Shown piece after piece: positions 44,601-56,989 of a stretch of DNA of 64,000 nucleotides. Under the pieces are notes generated by a model that was given only the letters and a program-made list of their open reading frames with translations, did not search any database and had not been told where the DNA came from. This DNA is from Apoda limacodes. Taxonomy: Eukaryota > Arthropoda > Insecta > Lepidoptera > Limacodidae. The stretch covers positions 27,554,815-27,618,814 of the forward strand of contig OX291543.1 in assembly GCA_946406115.1 (NCBI GenBank), read 5' to 3'. The position numbers were made by a program, and so were the translations under genes. Within the stretch, counting starts at the first letter, position 1, and each line of letters opens with the position of its first letter.

Positions 44601-46687
44601 CTAGGAGAGACAACACTATATCAGTACGATACTAGCTGCTCTTTATTAAAACCAATGTTTTTATTTTATATATAAGAGGCCTTGATATTACTCCTTTGAC
44701 ACTTCATACAGAAATTGCTAGATTCATGGTCACTATAATAACACTACAAAAACAGATAATTTATATAAAGGTACCTACGAGCAATAGGGTACTGTAAAGG
44801 CACAGAATAAGGAATAGTTGGTATAGAGTAGAATAATGTCCACACGTCAGCTGATGTCTTAAGAGGCCAGATATTGGCCATTTCACGCTATATGCATGTA
44901 ATTTTTTCTACAATCTTTATTGCTATGAAAGTATACCTCCATCAATATTTTTTAAATTTATAAAATGAAATCTTGTAATAATATTTTTTTTTAAAAGTAC
45001 AAAAAATGTAAGTGATATTCCAGATACCAAATCGAAGCAGTTTGATTGTGACGTCAAAGTATTTGACAACAAACCCATTAGCAGTTGTGCGAGTGGCTGC
45101 ATTGCATGGATTACTGTTACTAATGATTTATGGCTGCTACTTATACTATGGTGTGTAGCGGCAGTCCACTGTGGCCCAGGGTTCTAATCCCACATGTACT
45201 CTTGGACTGCTAATGCTACTTTGTTAAAAAAGGTAGTAACAGCAATACTATAAGTGACTATTTAACGAACTCTACGACTCTCTACGGCTTGTTTCATAAG
45301 CCCACGCTCATTATTCGATAGTTGCATAAATAAATAACAAATGTAATCTGATTATTAACATTAAATGCATAAATAACAATATGCTGTGAAATAAACTGCG
45401 ACTTCTGTAATAAAAATTTATGCAGCTATCTCCGATATCAAACCTTATCACGAAACTGATTTACAAAGCATCTGTGTATTTATTTGATATCTGTTTCGGT
45501 CAATACGCCCTCAAATTGGTCCCGAGACACTCGATAATTCACCGACACTCGTGAGCCCTTGTCCCCGGAACGAACACGTGTTCGATTAGTAAGGTACTGC
45601 TTTCGAATGAAGTAAAGGCTTTATTTGAACAGCCCCCGATTCCTTCTAAAACGTTAAGGCGGTGATCTTAACGTTTATAAAACCTTTTTGGTACGTCCAC
45701 TCGTTTTAGCCTGCCACAGTATCTTAACTTCCACTTTTATAAACAAAATGCTTGAAATGAGGACACTTTTAATATTTTTTTTTAATTTTAGGGTAACAAA
45801 ATTCTAAACCTTTATAGGTAAGTTTAACGTTCATGCAAGTCTCGATTAAGCAACCGTATGGTAAATAGGCATTCTACAAAATATCTCAGATTTCCAGTTA
45901 GACTCGACAAAAGATGTTTGATTTGCCCATATCCTAAAAGGCATGAACTTTAAAATGAAGTATCATTTATTTATAGACGTTTGGAATTGAGGTGAGCCTG
46001 TCTCCCAGTCCCAAAGAAATCGTCTCTTTTATGTTATACTCGAAGGTATTAAAATTACATTTTTAAAATTAAAATTAAAAAATGGTGTCAATGTTTTTTC
46101 TAGAATTCTTCAATTTCAAATCAAGTCTAATAGGGTTTTCGAGGCTGCCTAATTTAAATATTTTATAAAGTTTTTTGAAATTTAACACTTGGGTCCAATA
46201 TGGCATCGATTTTTTTTGCAAAAATTCTTCGATTTCAATGAGACTAAGTTCTATTGGATATTTTTAAAGAGAAGATGCTCGTGCGGTAGGTAATTGTCTC
46301 CGACTAATATTTTGGTTTAGGTACAAGATCCATATTATTATTAGTAATTCTTAAAAACTATAAAACGTCATCTATCCACTGTACCTATGTATGTACATGA
46401 TGAGAAAGCTTAATAATTAGGTATGATCGATAACATTAAATAGCGAGTCTAATCTGCTAATCAATACTTATTTTGTAGAGGTGTACACATACCCTTCATA
46501 GATTAACAATATCGCATACTTCACGTACCAGCCCTACGGTAGGTGCTCGAAGTTGTTCGAATCTTGCAAATTATTCAGTTGACAACCCTGATTGTATGTC
46601 TCACTTCACTACAGCCTCCGCTTACGACATAATTCAATCCTGTCACCTTCGATGAAAAGGGTTCAGCTTAATATAACATTGTTTATT
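44601..46687. other. Intronic DNA without recognisable elements
   Basis: The stretch 45060-45210 contains GGGTTCTAATCCC (about 45180), a sequence close to a tRNA B-box, in a possibly SINE-like context. At 46085-46270 a weak direct repeat (AATTCTTC(A/G)ATTTCAA) recurs at about 110-bp spacing. No exon signal found. Confidence 0.4.
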
Positions 46688-47137
46688 AAGTTTTCGCCAA
46701 GTGCGAGTCTGGCTCGGGCACCGAGGGTGCCGTGTAAACTTATTATATGTTGTTGTATATTATTAAAAATATTTTTATTATATGATCTAACTAAAAATTT
46801 TATGTTTTCGCAATATTTCCTTTATCTGTGCTATAAGACGCTGCTGATTCTACAAGATTCTGAGTTCACAGGTTCCCTGTAGGTTTTGAGTCCCTTGCGA
46901 GTTTCAAAAATTTGTGGGAATTTATGGCATAAACGGCTGTATCTTTTGATTGGAACGACGTTGGCTTAGAAGTTTGATTTTTTCACAGCTCCAAGGGACA
47001 GTAGACTTGAGTAAATGATATAAATTTTAGCTTGATACCTCGACGCGTTTTTGGGAAAAAGGGTCTTGACAGACGGAAAACAAAGTGATCCTATAAGAGT
47101 TCCGTTTTTTCCTTTTGATGTACGGAACCCCTTAAAA
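46688..47137 (+). mobile_element. CCAAGTGCGAGTC-type non-autonomous repeat, near complete
   Basis: Starts CGCCAAGTGCGAGTCTGGC and CACCGAGGGTGCCGTG, and ends CTTGACAGACGGAAAAC ... GTACGGAACCCC. The AGGG(T/G)(T/G)CCGT near the start is the inverted match of the ACGGAACCCC at the end. Interior is non-coding. A common lepidopteran family whose class I cannot fix. Confidence 0.75.
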
Positions 47138-48064
47138 TGAGGTTCAATTAATTAATGTCACAGTACACACGTCAGAGATAGATTAAGAGTATATATCTAA
47201 CAAATCAGAAAATCTATTTTCAAATTATTGAGTATTTAAAGTACCTACTTATGCACATCACACACGCGCACAACTTCAGACGTAACCATGACACGCTGTA
47301 AGGTATTATTTTGAAGTCAATACCTTGCAATAACAATATCTGATTAACTAATTTTGTATATATTTTTTTGTAATGGACCAATAATATCTAACCTATAGAA
47401 AAAGATAATTGCTTACACATCTTCTTATGTAGTTACGCTAAAAATCAACTTATGCCTGTGTGCACTGTATCTTCTACATTTCGTTTCGTCAATTGTTTTG
47501 TATTGTTAGAGTCCATAAGTGCATTAACAGAAGTGCAAGTTGAGATCATGATGATGATCTGTTTTTTTTACCTTTACCTACTATGCGTCTTCCAGTTTAA
47601 AGCAGACTCATTCAATTAAGCGAGAGAGAGTGAATTATTTAATAAAACCTAGACGTCTCTTTAGAGGTATCGTATTCCATTTTTTTTTTATTTTACTTTC
47701 AAAGGATATTTTTTGAATGTAAATCGTAAATAATTTCTAATATGTTAACAATTGTCATTTCTATTGAATATGTACCTATCTTTAAAGCAAAAGATTATGC
47801 TGTCTGTTGGGGTTTTTGTTTTTAGGTCCTCATTTAATTTACAAAGAAGACTTGTCTCTTTGCTAGTAAAACATGTCGTCATATGGGGCATACTACATAT
47901 TTTATATAATAATAGCTTAGTAGGCATCCAAATAATTATATGACATAAAAATATGGGGACGGGTCATAAAAAATCTAACGTCAACTTCGTCATGTGTCCT
48001 ATCATTACAATAGAAGAGCTACATGAATATCCATGGAGTAAATGTTAAGTTTTTCTGAACTGAC
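47138..48064. other. Intronic AT-rich DNA
   Basis: No exon, RNA gene or repeat recognised. Confidence 0.45.
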
Positions 48065-48705
48065 ATTGCAGTTGGCTGTTGCAGCCATTACTGCTTCACC
48101 GGACTTTATTTGGGCGAGTCTCTGAAGAAGGGGGGAGCCTCGGCTTGGGTTGTCGCTCTCGCGGACGTCCCTTCGACCGGCGTGAGTCTCGAACCCGAAG
48201 GTGAGTCACCGTCAGGAGGGGAGTTTCCCGTTACGCGGGTCCGGTTGCGATTGAGAGGGGGCGAGAAGCGCCCCGGCACTCCTTGATACCTCGTGTATCC
48301 GTTTGGGCACCGACGAACCCCAGGACATCGGCGTCGTGTTTGGAGGGAGGCCCTATTGGGGGAAGTCGTTGAGACTAATCTCGCTAATAGCGATAATAGC
48401 GATAATAGCGAGATCGTCATCTAGGGCCGTTAGTACGTGCCGAGGCCGCCTAACTATAGTTTTACGGGGGGATGGTACGTTGTGGATTGCACAATTAATC
48501 GATTCGGGTAATTTTGTGTACGCTCGAAAAAGCGGACTGCCAGATCTTTGAAATATTGGGGAATCGTGGGGAGTTCAAAATCTCTGTGAAGGTTCGCATT
48601 GCGGACGTACTAGAAGGCTCCGGAGGCCGCTCTGAGAAAGCGATTTTGGAGGGTCTGAAGCTTAAGTTAGGGATGGTGGCATCTCCAGTATGAATAAATT
48701 CATTG
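48065..48705 (+). repeat. GC-rich dispersed repeat, probably a retroelement 3' part
   Basis: A sharply bounded GC-rich block in AT-rich intron: GCAGCCATTACTGCTTCACCGG at the left end, CTCGCGGACGTCCCTTCGACC, GGGCGAGAAGCGCCCCGG (a hairpin), a short AATAGCGAT triplet repeat at about 48384-48408, and GATGGTGGCATCTCCAGTATG at the right end. Its left part recurs inverted at 19430-19640. The open frames on both strands lack any known domain. Confidence 0.65.
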
Positions 48706-51087
48706 CACCCTAACGACGTAATAAGTTTTTCCTATTCTTGAATCAGTATTATTAGTATCAGTACATTGATGCATATAAAGTTAATATTATGTAGTTAGTA
48801 ATATAAAGTATAATTTGTTTAAAATTATAGGGTGAATCTCACTTGAGCGATATAGGGCTTTCCCCTCTTAACTGTTTATGGTTTAACCAACATATTAGAA
48901 TTCCTATAAAAATTATACCTTATATATCACCATCAAGGGGATGATTATCCTAAAACATTTAACATTCTCAACTTAAATACCAAATACCATTTTGAGGCAT
49001 TTAACCATTTTACCACCATACGGGATGAATTTTGCAAAAACTTTTCTTAATAGTGGCCTACATTATAACAGGAACCAACCAACCAGGAGAAAGTTTGTGC
49101 TGTCTGTTGATAACAAAAATTCTATTTTTTAATCGTGTATTTAAATTCATAAATTATACCAAAAACGGAACTAAATTATCAATACAAATAATTTTTTTGT
49201 GTGTAAGAAAAAAGATTTTTGTGTCTTTCAAACCAATAAAAGTTTTCACATTTTTCGTCTAAACTAGCTTCGTTATACAAAAACATTTTATGTGAAACTA
49301 TTACAAATATATAGTACGTAGAAGTACTAGAGAGTTTTAAGCCGTTGCATTGACAAATAGGTAACTCACACATATTAAAATGATTGAAAATACCCTTCAT
49401 ACGCAAACACTCACACATCCCTAATGATTGACACACATGCTCGTTTCCCGCGTAAAAGGTTCGAGTGTATAAATCAACGGCGCAACAATTACACACTTTC
49501 ATGGCAAGTTGGAATTAGAAACTGTCATTTGCACCGTTCGAGGGGTTGCCAGGGTGGTGGGTCCTGTGACCGATGGGAGGGAAAAATAGGGAGGCAAGGG
49601 CTACTGTGGACCTGATTAAAGGATTACACAGGGGTGGCGTCCGGTCTAGTTAGATTTATAATTGCAAGTATTTCTGCTAGTTAGGATCTAGCAATCGTTG
49701 GACGTTATGCAGAGATACGAAGGGCTTAGTTTTAAATTAGTATCGAAATAATCTATTTGCAGGTAGCTATACTTTTACTCGAGTAATATGGTTTTAGCAA
49801 TACAATTATATTTTATTTTTAGAATAAAGTTACACTTTGCTACGCAACATTCTTTGTGGAATGAAATAATCTTTGGAGTCAAGCTAATAAAGGTAATTAG
49901 TATTACTCTTTTAGGTTCTAATAAAAAGCGAAAAAATATTATTGAAAGAAAAGGAAATTACTGCGCACGCAATTTTTCCACAAACATGATTTAAATAAGC
50001 ATTTTCTGCTGCACTTTCTCTAAAAAACCGCCGTGTGTCGTTTTTCATAATGAGATATATATATATATATTTACCAAAATATAAAAAATATTACACATAT
50101 TCTTTGTAGGTTTTATTATATTTTTATGTTAAGTCATCTATAACCTTTTTAGCGGGATCACATTGTCTATAGTTAACGTTACAACAGGAACATTTGTGCA
50201 AAATTTCAAATCTCTTAAAATAGTTGTTTGGGCCGCGCGTTGATATATTAGTTAGTCAGTTTTTTCTTTAATATATATACATATATAGACAATAAATAAA
50301 GCTAACCTGTGAGTATAAACAACACAGCATATTCGAATGAATGTAACGCCAGTGACACTTATTGGTGCTAATAATACAGTGGATCCACCTAAATGATACA
50401 ATTAATTCGTTTCCAAATGACATATTCCATTTTCAAGAGACATATTTCATTTCCAAATAATCAATTTCACTATAAAAGCTACTATGTAAACAATATAGCT
50501 GTATAGCTCTTATGGTGGTTTCTAATACATTCGAACTACCAAAATTCTACAATTAATTAATTTTGAAGGACATATTTCATTTTAAGGAGTCATATTTCAT
50601 TTTCAAACAAACAATTTTACTATCAAAGCTACCATGTGAACGTAAACAACAATTCATAAGCGATAGAACGTATCGCTAGTAGCTAAAGATCGCTAAAGAC
50701 TGGCGCTACCAACACGGGTGGTCTACTGAGATGCGCGGGCGCATCCAAAATAGCCAGCTATGACTGCTTAAGAAAAACATCGTTAATAGTCAGGCCGATT
50801 ATTAAATTGTAGTCAGCTACTGCGCATGCGGCCGTAAAGCGAGCCACCCACCCGGTAATGGGTAAAAATAGGCGGTACAAGGGTATAGGGTATACAATGG
50901 CTAGCAATATCCGCACATTTATGACCAGGTTACGACTATGTGTCGTGTATGGTCTGGGGGTAATGACTTTGCTCGTTTTTTGACAGGTAATTTTATAATA
51001 TACGAAAATAAAATTGTCTCCTAAAAATAACCTCTCAAAAAATATAACGGAATGAAAAATATGATAAAATAAATGGAATGAAAAATC
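48706..51087. other. Intronic DNA with small repeats
   Basis: No exon found. Contains an (AT)n run at 50052-50072, a decayed repeat at about 50150-50285 (text shared with 31040), and a diverged direct repeat at 50398-50510 / 50549-50645 (period about 151: ACAATTAATT, GACATATT(C/T)CATTTT, TTTCATTT(C/T)CAAA, TCAAAGCTAC(C/T)ATGT). 49510-49640 is GC-rich (GAGGGGTTGCCAGGGTGG) and unique-looking. Confidence 0.5.
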
Positions 51088-51545
51088 AGCCAAGTGCGAG
51101 TCGAACTCGCGCCAAAGGGTTCCGTACCATTATCTATAAAAACGGCAAAAAAATTACGTTTGTTGCATGGGAGCCCCCCTTAAATATTTCTTTTATTTTA
51201 ATTTAATTATTTATTTTTCAAATGACTAGATAACTAAATATTCTATTAATATTTTAAGTATCTACCTGTTCTCGTTATCAAAATCGAGCAAAATCGAGTC
51301 AAAAAAATAACGTTTGTTGTATGGGAGCCCCCTTAAATATTTATTTTATTCTGTTTTTATATTTATATATTATTTGTTGTCATAACGGCAACAGAAATAC
51401 ATTTTCTGTGAAAATTTCAACTGTGTAACTATCACGGTTCATGAGATGCAGCATGGTGACAGACGGACGGACGGACGGACGTACGGACAGCGGATTCTTA
51501 GTAATAGGGCTCCGCCAATTACCATTTGAGTACGGAACCCTAAAA
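51088..51545 (+). mobile_element. CCAAGTGCGAGTC-type non-autonomous repeat, complete
   Basis: Starts AGCCAAGTGCGAGTCGAACTCG followed by AAAGGGTTCCGTACC, and ends with (GGAC)n at about 51463-51480, then GAGTACGGAACCCTAAAAAG. The GGGTTCCGTA and TACGGAACCC words near the two ends are inverted. Two internal copies of TTTGTTG(C/T)ATGGGAGCCCCC. Non-coding. The clearest of at least five copies in the window. Confidence 0.8.
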
Positions 51546-51655
51546 AGAATATACATAATACTAAAATTAACAAGAATTTATGAAATTTTATTAAAAATAT
51601 AACTCTAAAACATATACATATAAATTTATTTATATTACAAAAATATAAAATAAAA

Positions 51656-54362
51656 TTAGTCATTAAATAACCCACCCCTGATCATTCCTGGTGCATAGGT
51701 GCCCATAATGCTTGCAGCATTACCTCGCTGTATAGCCATGGCAATACTTTGCACCAAGAACGACCCAGAGCGTGAGTCTCCTGTCACTTTATTTAGTTTG
51801 TGGCCTATTTCTCCCACTAAACACTTCGCATCCACACTCCAACTGCCCAAGGTCTCCACTGCTACAGGTACAAAATGATAAAGCGACTCCAAGCAAGCGT
51901 ATTTAAGCCTTTTTTTTGAGCAGGCGTCTTCGGCAGCGGCAGATGCAAAGAGCAGGGTGCGACTCAGGTGACTGGCGGCAACAGTGCTGACGCAAGTTGC
52001 GTCCCAGATCAGGCACTTCCCATTTTTCCATGGCACCAGAGACAGCCCGTCTGGTCTTTTTCCATCAGAACTGCTGAGACCTGGAGGCTCAAGCAAGCAG
52101 GGGACATTAGCAGATATAAGGGCTCTACGAACTATGTCATTCAGGGCATGGTGACGCGGAAATCTCCCAATGCACCGCCGACAACTCAGGGCGTGATAAC
52201 CATTGGCCTCCACCATGGAACCGCAGGTGCATATATGAGGTTCACACACCTTACAGCCCAGACGGAGAGCCACCGCAATACGCAAAGAGTCATCATCGAG
52301 AAGAGTGCCCAGGTGAGGCGAAGGAACCGCTTGTAACCAAGCCCCGGACTCAGGTTGCGTCACAGCTCGTAGTCTGGCCTTATCGACTCCCAACGCACCC
52401 TCTAGCAATTGCTCTTGAAGCCTCTTTACCCCAACATCATCCCACGCCCGCTGAACATGCAACAATTCTGGGACTGTAGCACCCGAGTTAAGGGCTAACC
52501 AAGCTGACACAGCATCAGACGTAAAAGGGATACTTCCCCCGTCACCATTAGAAGGAAGTAAAACAGTGACTAGGTTGGAAACCCCGTGCGCAGACGCTAA
52601 ATTTCCTCAGGGCAGAGCCAAGTTGGCGTAGTCCGCAATAAATAGGTGACCTTCGGAAGAGCGAAGCTCATGCGCAACAAGATGATCGCCACGTGTGCGG
52701 AAAGAGCCTTAAGACGTTCGTGAGCGGAAAGGAGAAAATGTTTTCTTGCATTTATGGCCTTAGGGACTCCAGAAATAAATATTGGGGAACCTAATAAGTT
52801 TAAGTCAGGATCAGAAATTTCCTTAAGGCCAGGTAAAAGAGAATGAAAAAGAGAAATGTGTGTTCGAGCCTTAGTTCCACAGGCGAAGAACCCGCACTTC
52901 GAGGGATTAACCTCTAGACCCAGGTCTTTAAGGCGGGGAACTAAGGCCTCCAGATCCTGAAACACGTCTTCTGGTTTACCCCCGATTGTGCCATCGTCTA
53001 GTTACCAGACGTTAAGAGCAGATTTGAGATCAGAGATTGCTTTGTGAATAGCCAGGCTAAACACAAGCGGACCGAGTGGGTCTCCCTGCTGGGCTCCCAC
53101 TTTTGAAAGAATAAGATTTTTTCGAAGAAAAGGTTGGAAGGAAGTCTATAGACTTGATGAAGGAAAGGGAAGAGAGACGGGATTTTATCCTTGACCTCAT
53201 TCAACAGAACGTCTCTTTCCAAAGAGTTGAACGCGTTGCGAATATCAAGTTTCAGCAAAATATTGCCTTCATTCTGCGGAACCATGAGAAACGTTCGCGT
53301 GGCGTGGATAGCAGCCTCACAACCCAGACGTGTGCCAAATCCCAGTTGGTGCGGCTGCAAGTAACTGGCTATTTCTTCTTTGACAGAGAAGCAAGCTAGT
53401 TTGGCAGCCAAGCGGCGAAAAACGCTGCCCACCGCTATTGGTCTTAAACCACCATCTTTTTTGTTCAAAGCAAAAAGGGAGGCCCCGTAAAGATAAGGAC
53501 ACACAAGAGGATTTAACTGACCACTGAGCAGAAAGTTTGCTAGCTTGGTTAAACACCCTATAAGGCGCCTTCCGTTTTCACCCGGTCCTGACATGGAGGT
53601 CTACTCTTTAAGATGTGCCGGCCGGATCCCATCCAGGCCTGCCGCTGAACCTGCGTTAAAAGATCCTAACGCTAAAATTACGTCCTTTATCGTAACTGTT
53701 ACCGTAGTAAACGTTGAGCCCGGATCAGGAGGAAAACTGAGAGGACGTGAAGGGCCCGGATGCTTTGATTCTAGCGCAGCCAGTGTGTCTGGATCCCGCC
53801 GTGCAAAGGAGTCGTCCGACATTAACAGGCGAACGGCACCTCTCAAATCCCCCTCAAAGACCTTTGATTCAATATTTTTCCGAATAGAGCGAAAACTGGT
53901 AGACACAGACGACGGCATAGTAATGTCAATTTTATTAAAAAGACCCGACGACAAAACATTGGTTTTAACTTTTGACGTCAAATTCCCAGGTGACTCTTTC
54001 GAAGGCATTTTCAGAGCTGTATATGCGAAAGAAAGAAGAGCCCCCCACTCATCCAAGCCATTGTTAGCGACACATGAGTCTATAACGTCACACAGCTTGC
54101 CGGCCGCCTGGTTCCGAGCACCCTTAGGAATGTGGTGGAGAACTGGTATACTTCCTTTGAAATAAGCAAGCCTGTCTAGAGAATTTTGAGCAGGTGGCGA
54201 TGTTGGCGGCCCCTGTACCGTTGAAGTAGTGCTACTTGTTTCGATCGGAGAAACATGTCCAGCTGCAACTGAACAAAGCACTCGCTTGTAACCATGTAAG
54301 GAGAAACCACGTGAAGACCCTGGACAGTGTGGACAAGTTAATTGTGTAGGCGTTACACTCAT
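51656..54362 (-). pseudogene. LINE with restriction-like endonuclease (R2/NeSL-type superfamily), broken
   Basis: A single long ORF in pieces, read right to left. The N-terminus has CPHC of a zinc finger (about 54325), then a Ser/Pro-rich stretch. The reverse transcriptase follows: GSAAGLDGIRPAHLKE (about 53625), a premature stop (53601-53603), LFALNKKDGGLRPIAVG (about 53450), QLGFGTRLGCEAAIH, KLDIRNAFNSLERD (about 53235). The catalytic motif survives as LDDGTIGGKPEDVF, but the aromatic residue before LDD is a stop codon (53002-53004). The C-terminus holds a Cys/His cluster (CTCG...YHALSC), RHHALNDIVRRAL, RPDG (52046-52057) and WDATCV (51989-52006), the conserved part of a PD-(D/E)XK nuclease. 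Frameshifts near 53000 and 52590 confirm it is dead. Such elements lack the AP endonuclease of the other LINE here. Confidence 0.82.
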
Positions 54363-54830
54363 ATTAACAAAAAATAAATAACCAGATAATACAATAGGTA
54401 TCTATAAAATTATATAACAGTAATAAATCTACAAATTCAATTCAATAAACAACACATTGATCAATAAAATTAAGTAATGCATTAAATATTAATACTAAAA
54501 TGTAATAGAGTAAAGACGATAATATATTAATAATAATAAAACACTATAATAGACTGTAGAAATAATTTAAAATCCTTAGTTCAAAAGAAATCGGCCCTCT
54601 GAAGTTCGAAGGAGGAACTTAGAGAAACTAGAGCCAAACTAAGTTCCACGACGACACGGAACGTAGTCAAGCGCCTGCGATGATATCCCAGTTCTACTAT
54701 CAAACGTTAGCGAGTTCAAGTGTGACCTAGTACTGAACCTTCTGATTATAGTAGAATTTTCCACCAAACGTCCAAGCAGTTCCTAAGACAACGATCACCG
54801 GTCTTATATACCCTGTATTACCACTCTGTA
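54363..54830 (-). other. Possible 5' UTR of the R2-type LINE
   Basis: Upstream of the broken ORF on the minus strand. The part 54580-54820 is GC-richer (CACTTGAACTCGCTAACG, GACCGGTGATCGTTGTC in minus-strand reading) than the AT-rich 54400-54570. The 5' end is not defined. Confidence 0.35.
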
Positions 54831-55937
54831 AGTAGGGGATGTCCAAAAACTGTGCACATTATTCACTTATTCACAGTGATACCAATGTTTTGCAATTTTG
54901 AAAACAGTTTGTCGTCACTTTTGTAATTGCCTTTTTTTAGGATTTATTTTCTTTAATTTTTTACGAAAATGTTCATCTGGAATAATCATTAGAGATATTA
55001 ACGATTTATGAATTAAAAAAGATTAGATTGAGATGTAAAATATTTAAACTCTAAACAAAAAATATGTAACATCTTCACACTAATATTAAAAATAATTTGA
55101 ATTACTCACACTTTTGAATTAATTAAATGAATGCTGACCACGCAAATGCATTAACTGAATCAAAATTGACTAAAAATATAACTGAATGCTTGCCATAGTA
55201 CCTATCGGAGATATTGCGGATATTCGCATCCGCGATTGCATGCGGCTCATCTGCATTGATTTAGAAATCCGCATCTAAAAAGAATCTTCCGATCTCAAAA
55301 AATTCGCATCAGCATTCGCATCCGAGGATGTGAGAGATTCTGCATCCGCAACATTCTTGGTTTATTTGAATTTGTTTATAATTGTATTATACCTATACAC
55401 TATATAAATCCATCCATACTTAATTTTTTTCTTTGTCTGTCTGTCTGTTTGCTATCTTTCAGTCTAAAAAGTAGTTTGATATGACTAATCTTGTTGATAT
55501 ATCTAATCAGAAATGGAAATAAGCTAGATGTGCTAAGCTACACAGTACTAAGCTACCATTCCCATATTCGATATAGAAAAGACTTATAGACACCTACGAG
55601 TATAGACAGCTATAAATCTGGAAAATCCATGTAAACACGCATCGGAACTTACTAGAATTAAATAATTTATCGCCTCTGTATGGAGCCTGGAGGCATAATA
55701 AATCAATATGCAAGGCATGCACATACGCGGTGTGGGGGTCGAGTCTCCGAGCGTACCTCCCATGCCCTTTCTTGACTAATTAATTAAACAACCGATTCAT
55801 TACAGCAGCCTCCTTTGTGCCCTCACATTCGTCTAGTGAGTTAAAGTAAAGTACAGTTAGCTTAAAATAATATAAAAACATTAAAAAAAAAAATACTGTT
55901 TTGTTGTAAATTTTAATGTATTTTCTTTTAAATTTTT
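54831..55937. other. Intronic DNA
   Basis: No exon. At 55205-55370 GCATCCG/CGGATGC words recur many times (GCGGATATTCGCATCCGCG, AATTCGCATCAGCATTCGC), a pattern seen in some insect DNA transposon ends. The rest is AT-rich. Confidence 0.45.
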
Positions 55938-55994
55938 TTAATACCACCAAGGTGGCAATCAAGCGTACGGTCCGCCTGATGGTAAGCGGTTTCC
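55938..55994 (-). repeat. Short LINE 3' tail
   Basis: AATACCACCAAGGTGGCAATC and GTCCGCCTGATGGTAAGCGG, minus-strand end of the main family; nothing else of the element remains. Confidence 0.8.
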
Positions 55995-56809
55995 ACTCCG
56001 TTTTTTTTTAATTTTTACTTAGATAAATGTTAATTTATTATTGCGACTTGTGTTATTTCTACAACAAGGTTTAATAAATAATAGTGCGAAAAATAGTGTT
56101 ATCTGGATCTTGTTAAAACTTGCTTATTTTCTACATTTTGTCGTAATATCAAAAAAAAAAAATATTTAACTTGTATCCAATGCTAAATGTATATATTTTA
56201 AACACAATCAATTAAGTGAAACTGTTCATATTTTACTTATAACTAATTCTAAACTATTTTAAAATGATGTTAGTTTTTGCACCGAAATTTTCTATTGTTA
56301 TATGGACTACAAAATCGTTATTTATGATTGGTACTTAAATCATAAATATACACATAAATATACAGGTTAGATAAAAAACAATATGCATGTACCTTTGCAG
56401 TAACTGACAAACTCAAAAATATTTATAAAAAAACTTATAATTTGACTTTGAGTTTTATTATCTGACGGTACCTAACCCTTTGGCTTCGTGGAGCGGTCTA
56501 CACTATCCACCGGCGCTCGCAATTATTTTAATTTCTTCCAGGCGATGAGGATTGATCGAGCACTGGGTGTGATTCAGAGAACCGAACGGTTCAGCCATTT
56601 GTTACCGTCACCTAGAAAGCCTCCCCAAACTATTTAAATTACTTACACGATCTATTAAGACATTGCTTTAGGTTTGCGCCAGACAGTTCCTAGTGTTGTT
56701 ATTCATAAGACCAATCTATGGAGGTAAAATTTTCAGACTACATGACTCCAGAAAGTTAGCTAGAACTATTTTGCGTAAAAAAATGCGTTTATTTGAAAAA
56801 AATATGGAA
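55995..56809. other. Intronic DNA with a GC-rich patch
   Basis: 56465-56640 (GGCTTCGTGGAGCGGTC, GGCGATGAGGATTGATCG, GAGAACCGAACGGTTCAGCC) is unique-looking and GC-richer than its flanks. No splice-bounded open frame was found in it. Confidence 0.4.
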
Positions 56810-56985
56810 CCCGGTGCGCATGTCCACTCGCTTTTTACCGGATTTTATGTAAAACTTCTGTTCCCTTGATTGGATAAGCCTAGTGCTGCCTTTGAGGTGT
56901 AGAGTTAGAGCCTGGTGTGTGCCAATGATAGTTTGGCTCTCCGGTAAAGGAAAACATTGTGATGAAACCTGCATATTTTTTTTAT
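56810..56985 (-). repeat. Fragment of a lepidopteran dispersed repeat
   Basis: Read on the minus strand it starts GCAGGTTTCATCACAATGTTTTCC and continues with CCGGAGAGCCAAACTATC. The opening matches the end of the 4110-4265 fragment. Confidence 0.5.
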
Positions 56986-56989
56986 TTTT

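Noticed and set aside
45149..45210. tRNA gene (GGGTTCTAATCCC B-box-like word)
   Set aside because: No acceptor stem or anticodon arm at the right spacing.
53545..54165. 206-codon plus-strand frame overlapping the R2-type LINE
   Set aside because: Antisense to the clearly recognisable minus-strand LINE protein; no motif.
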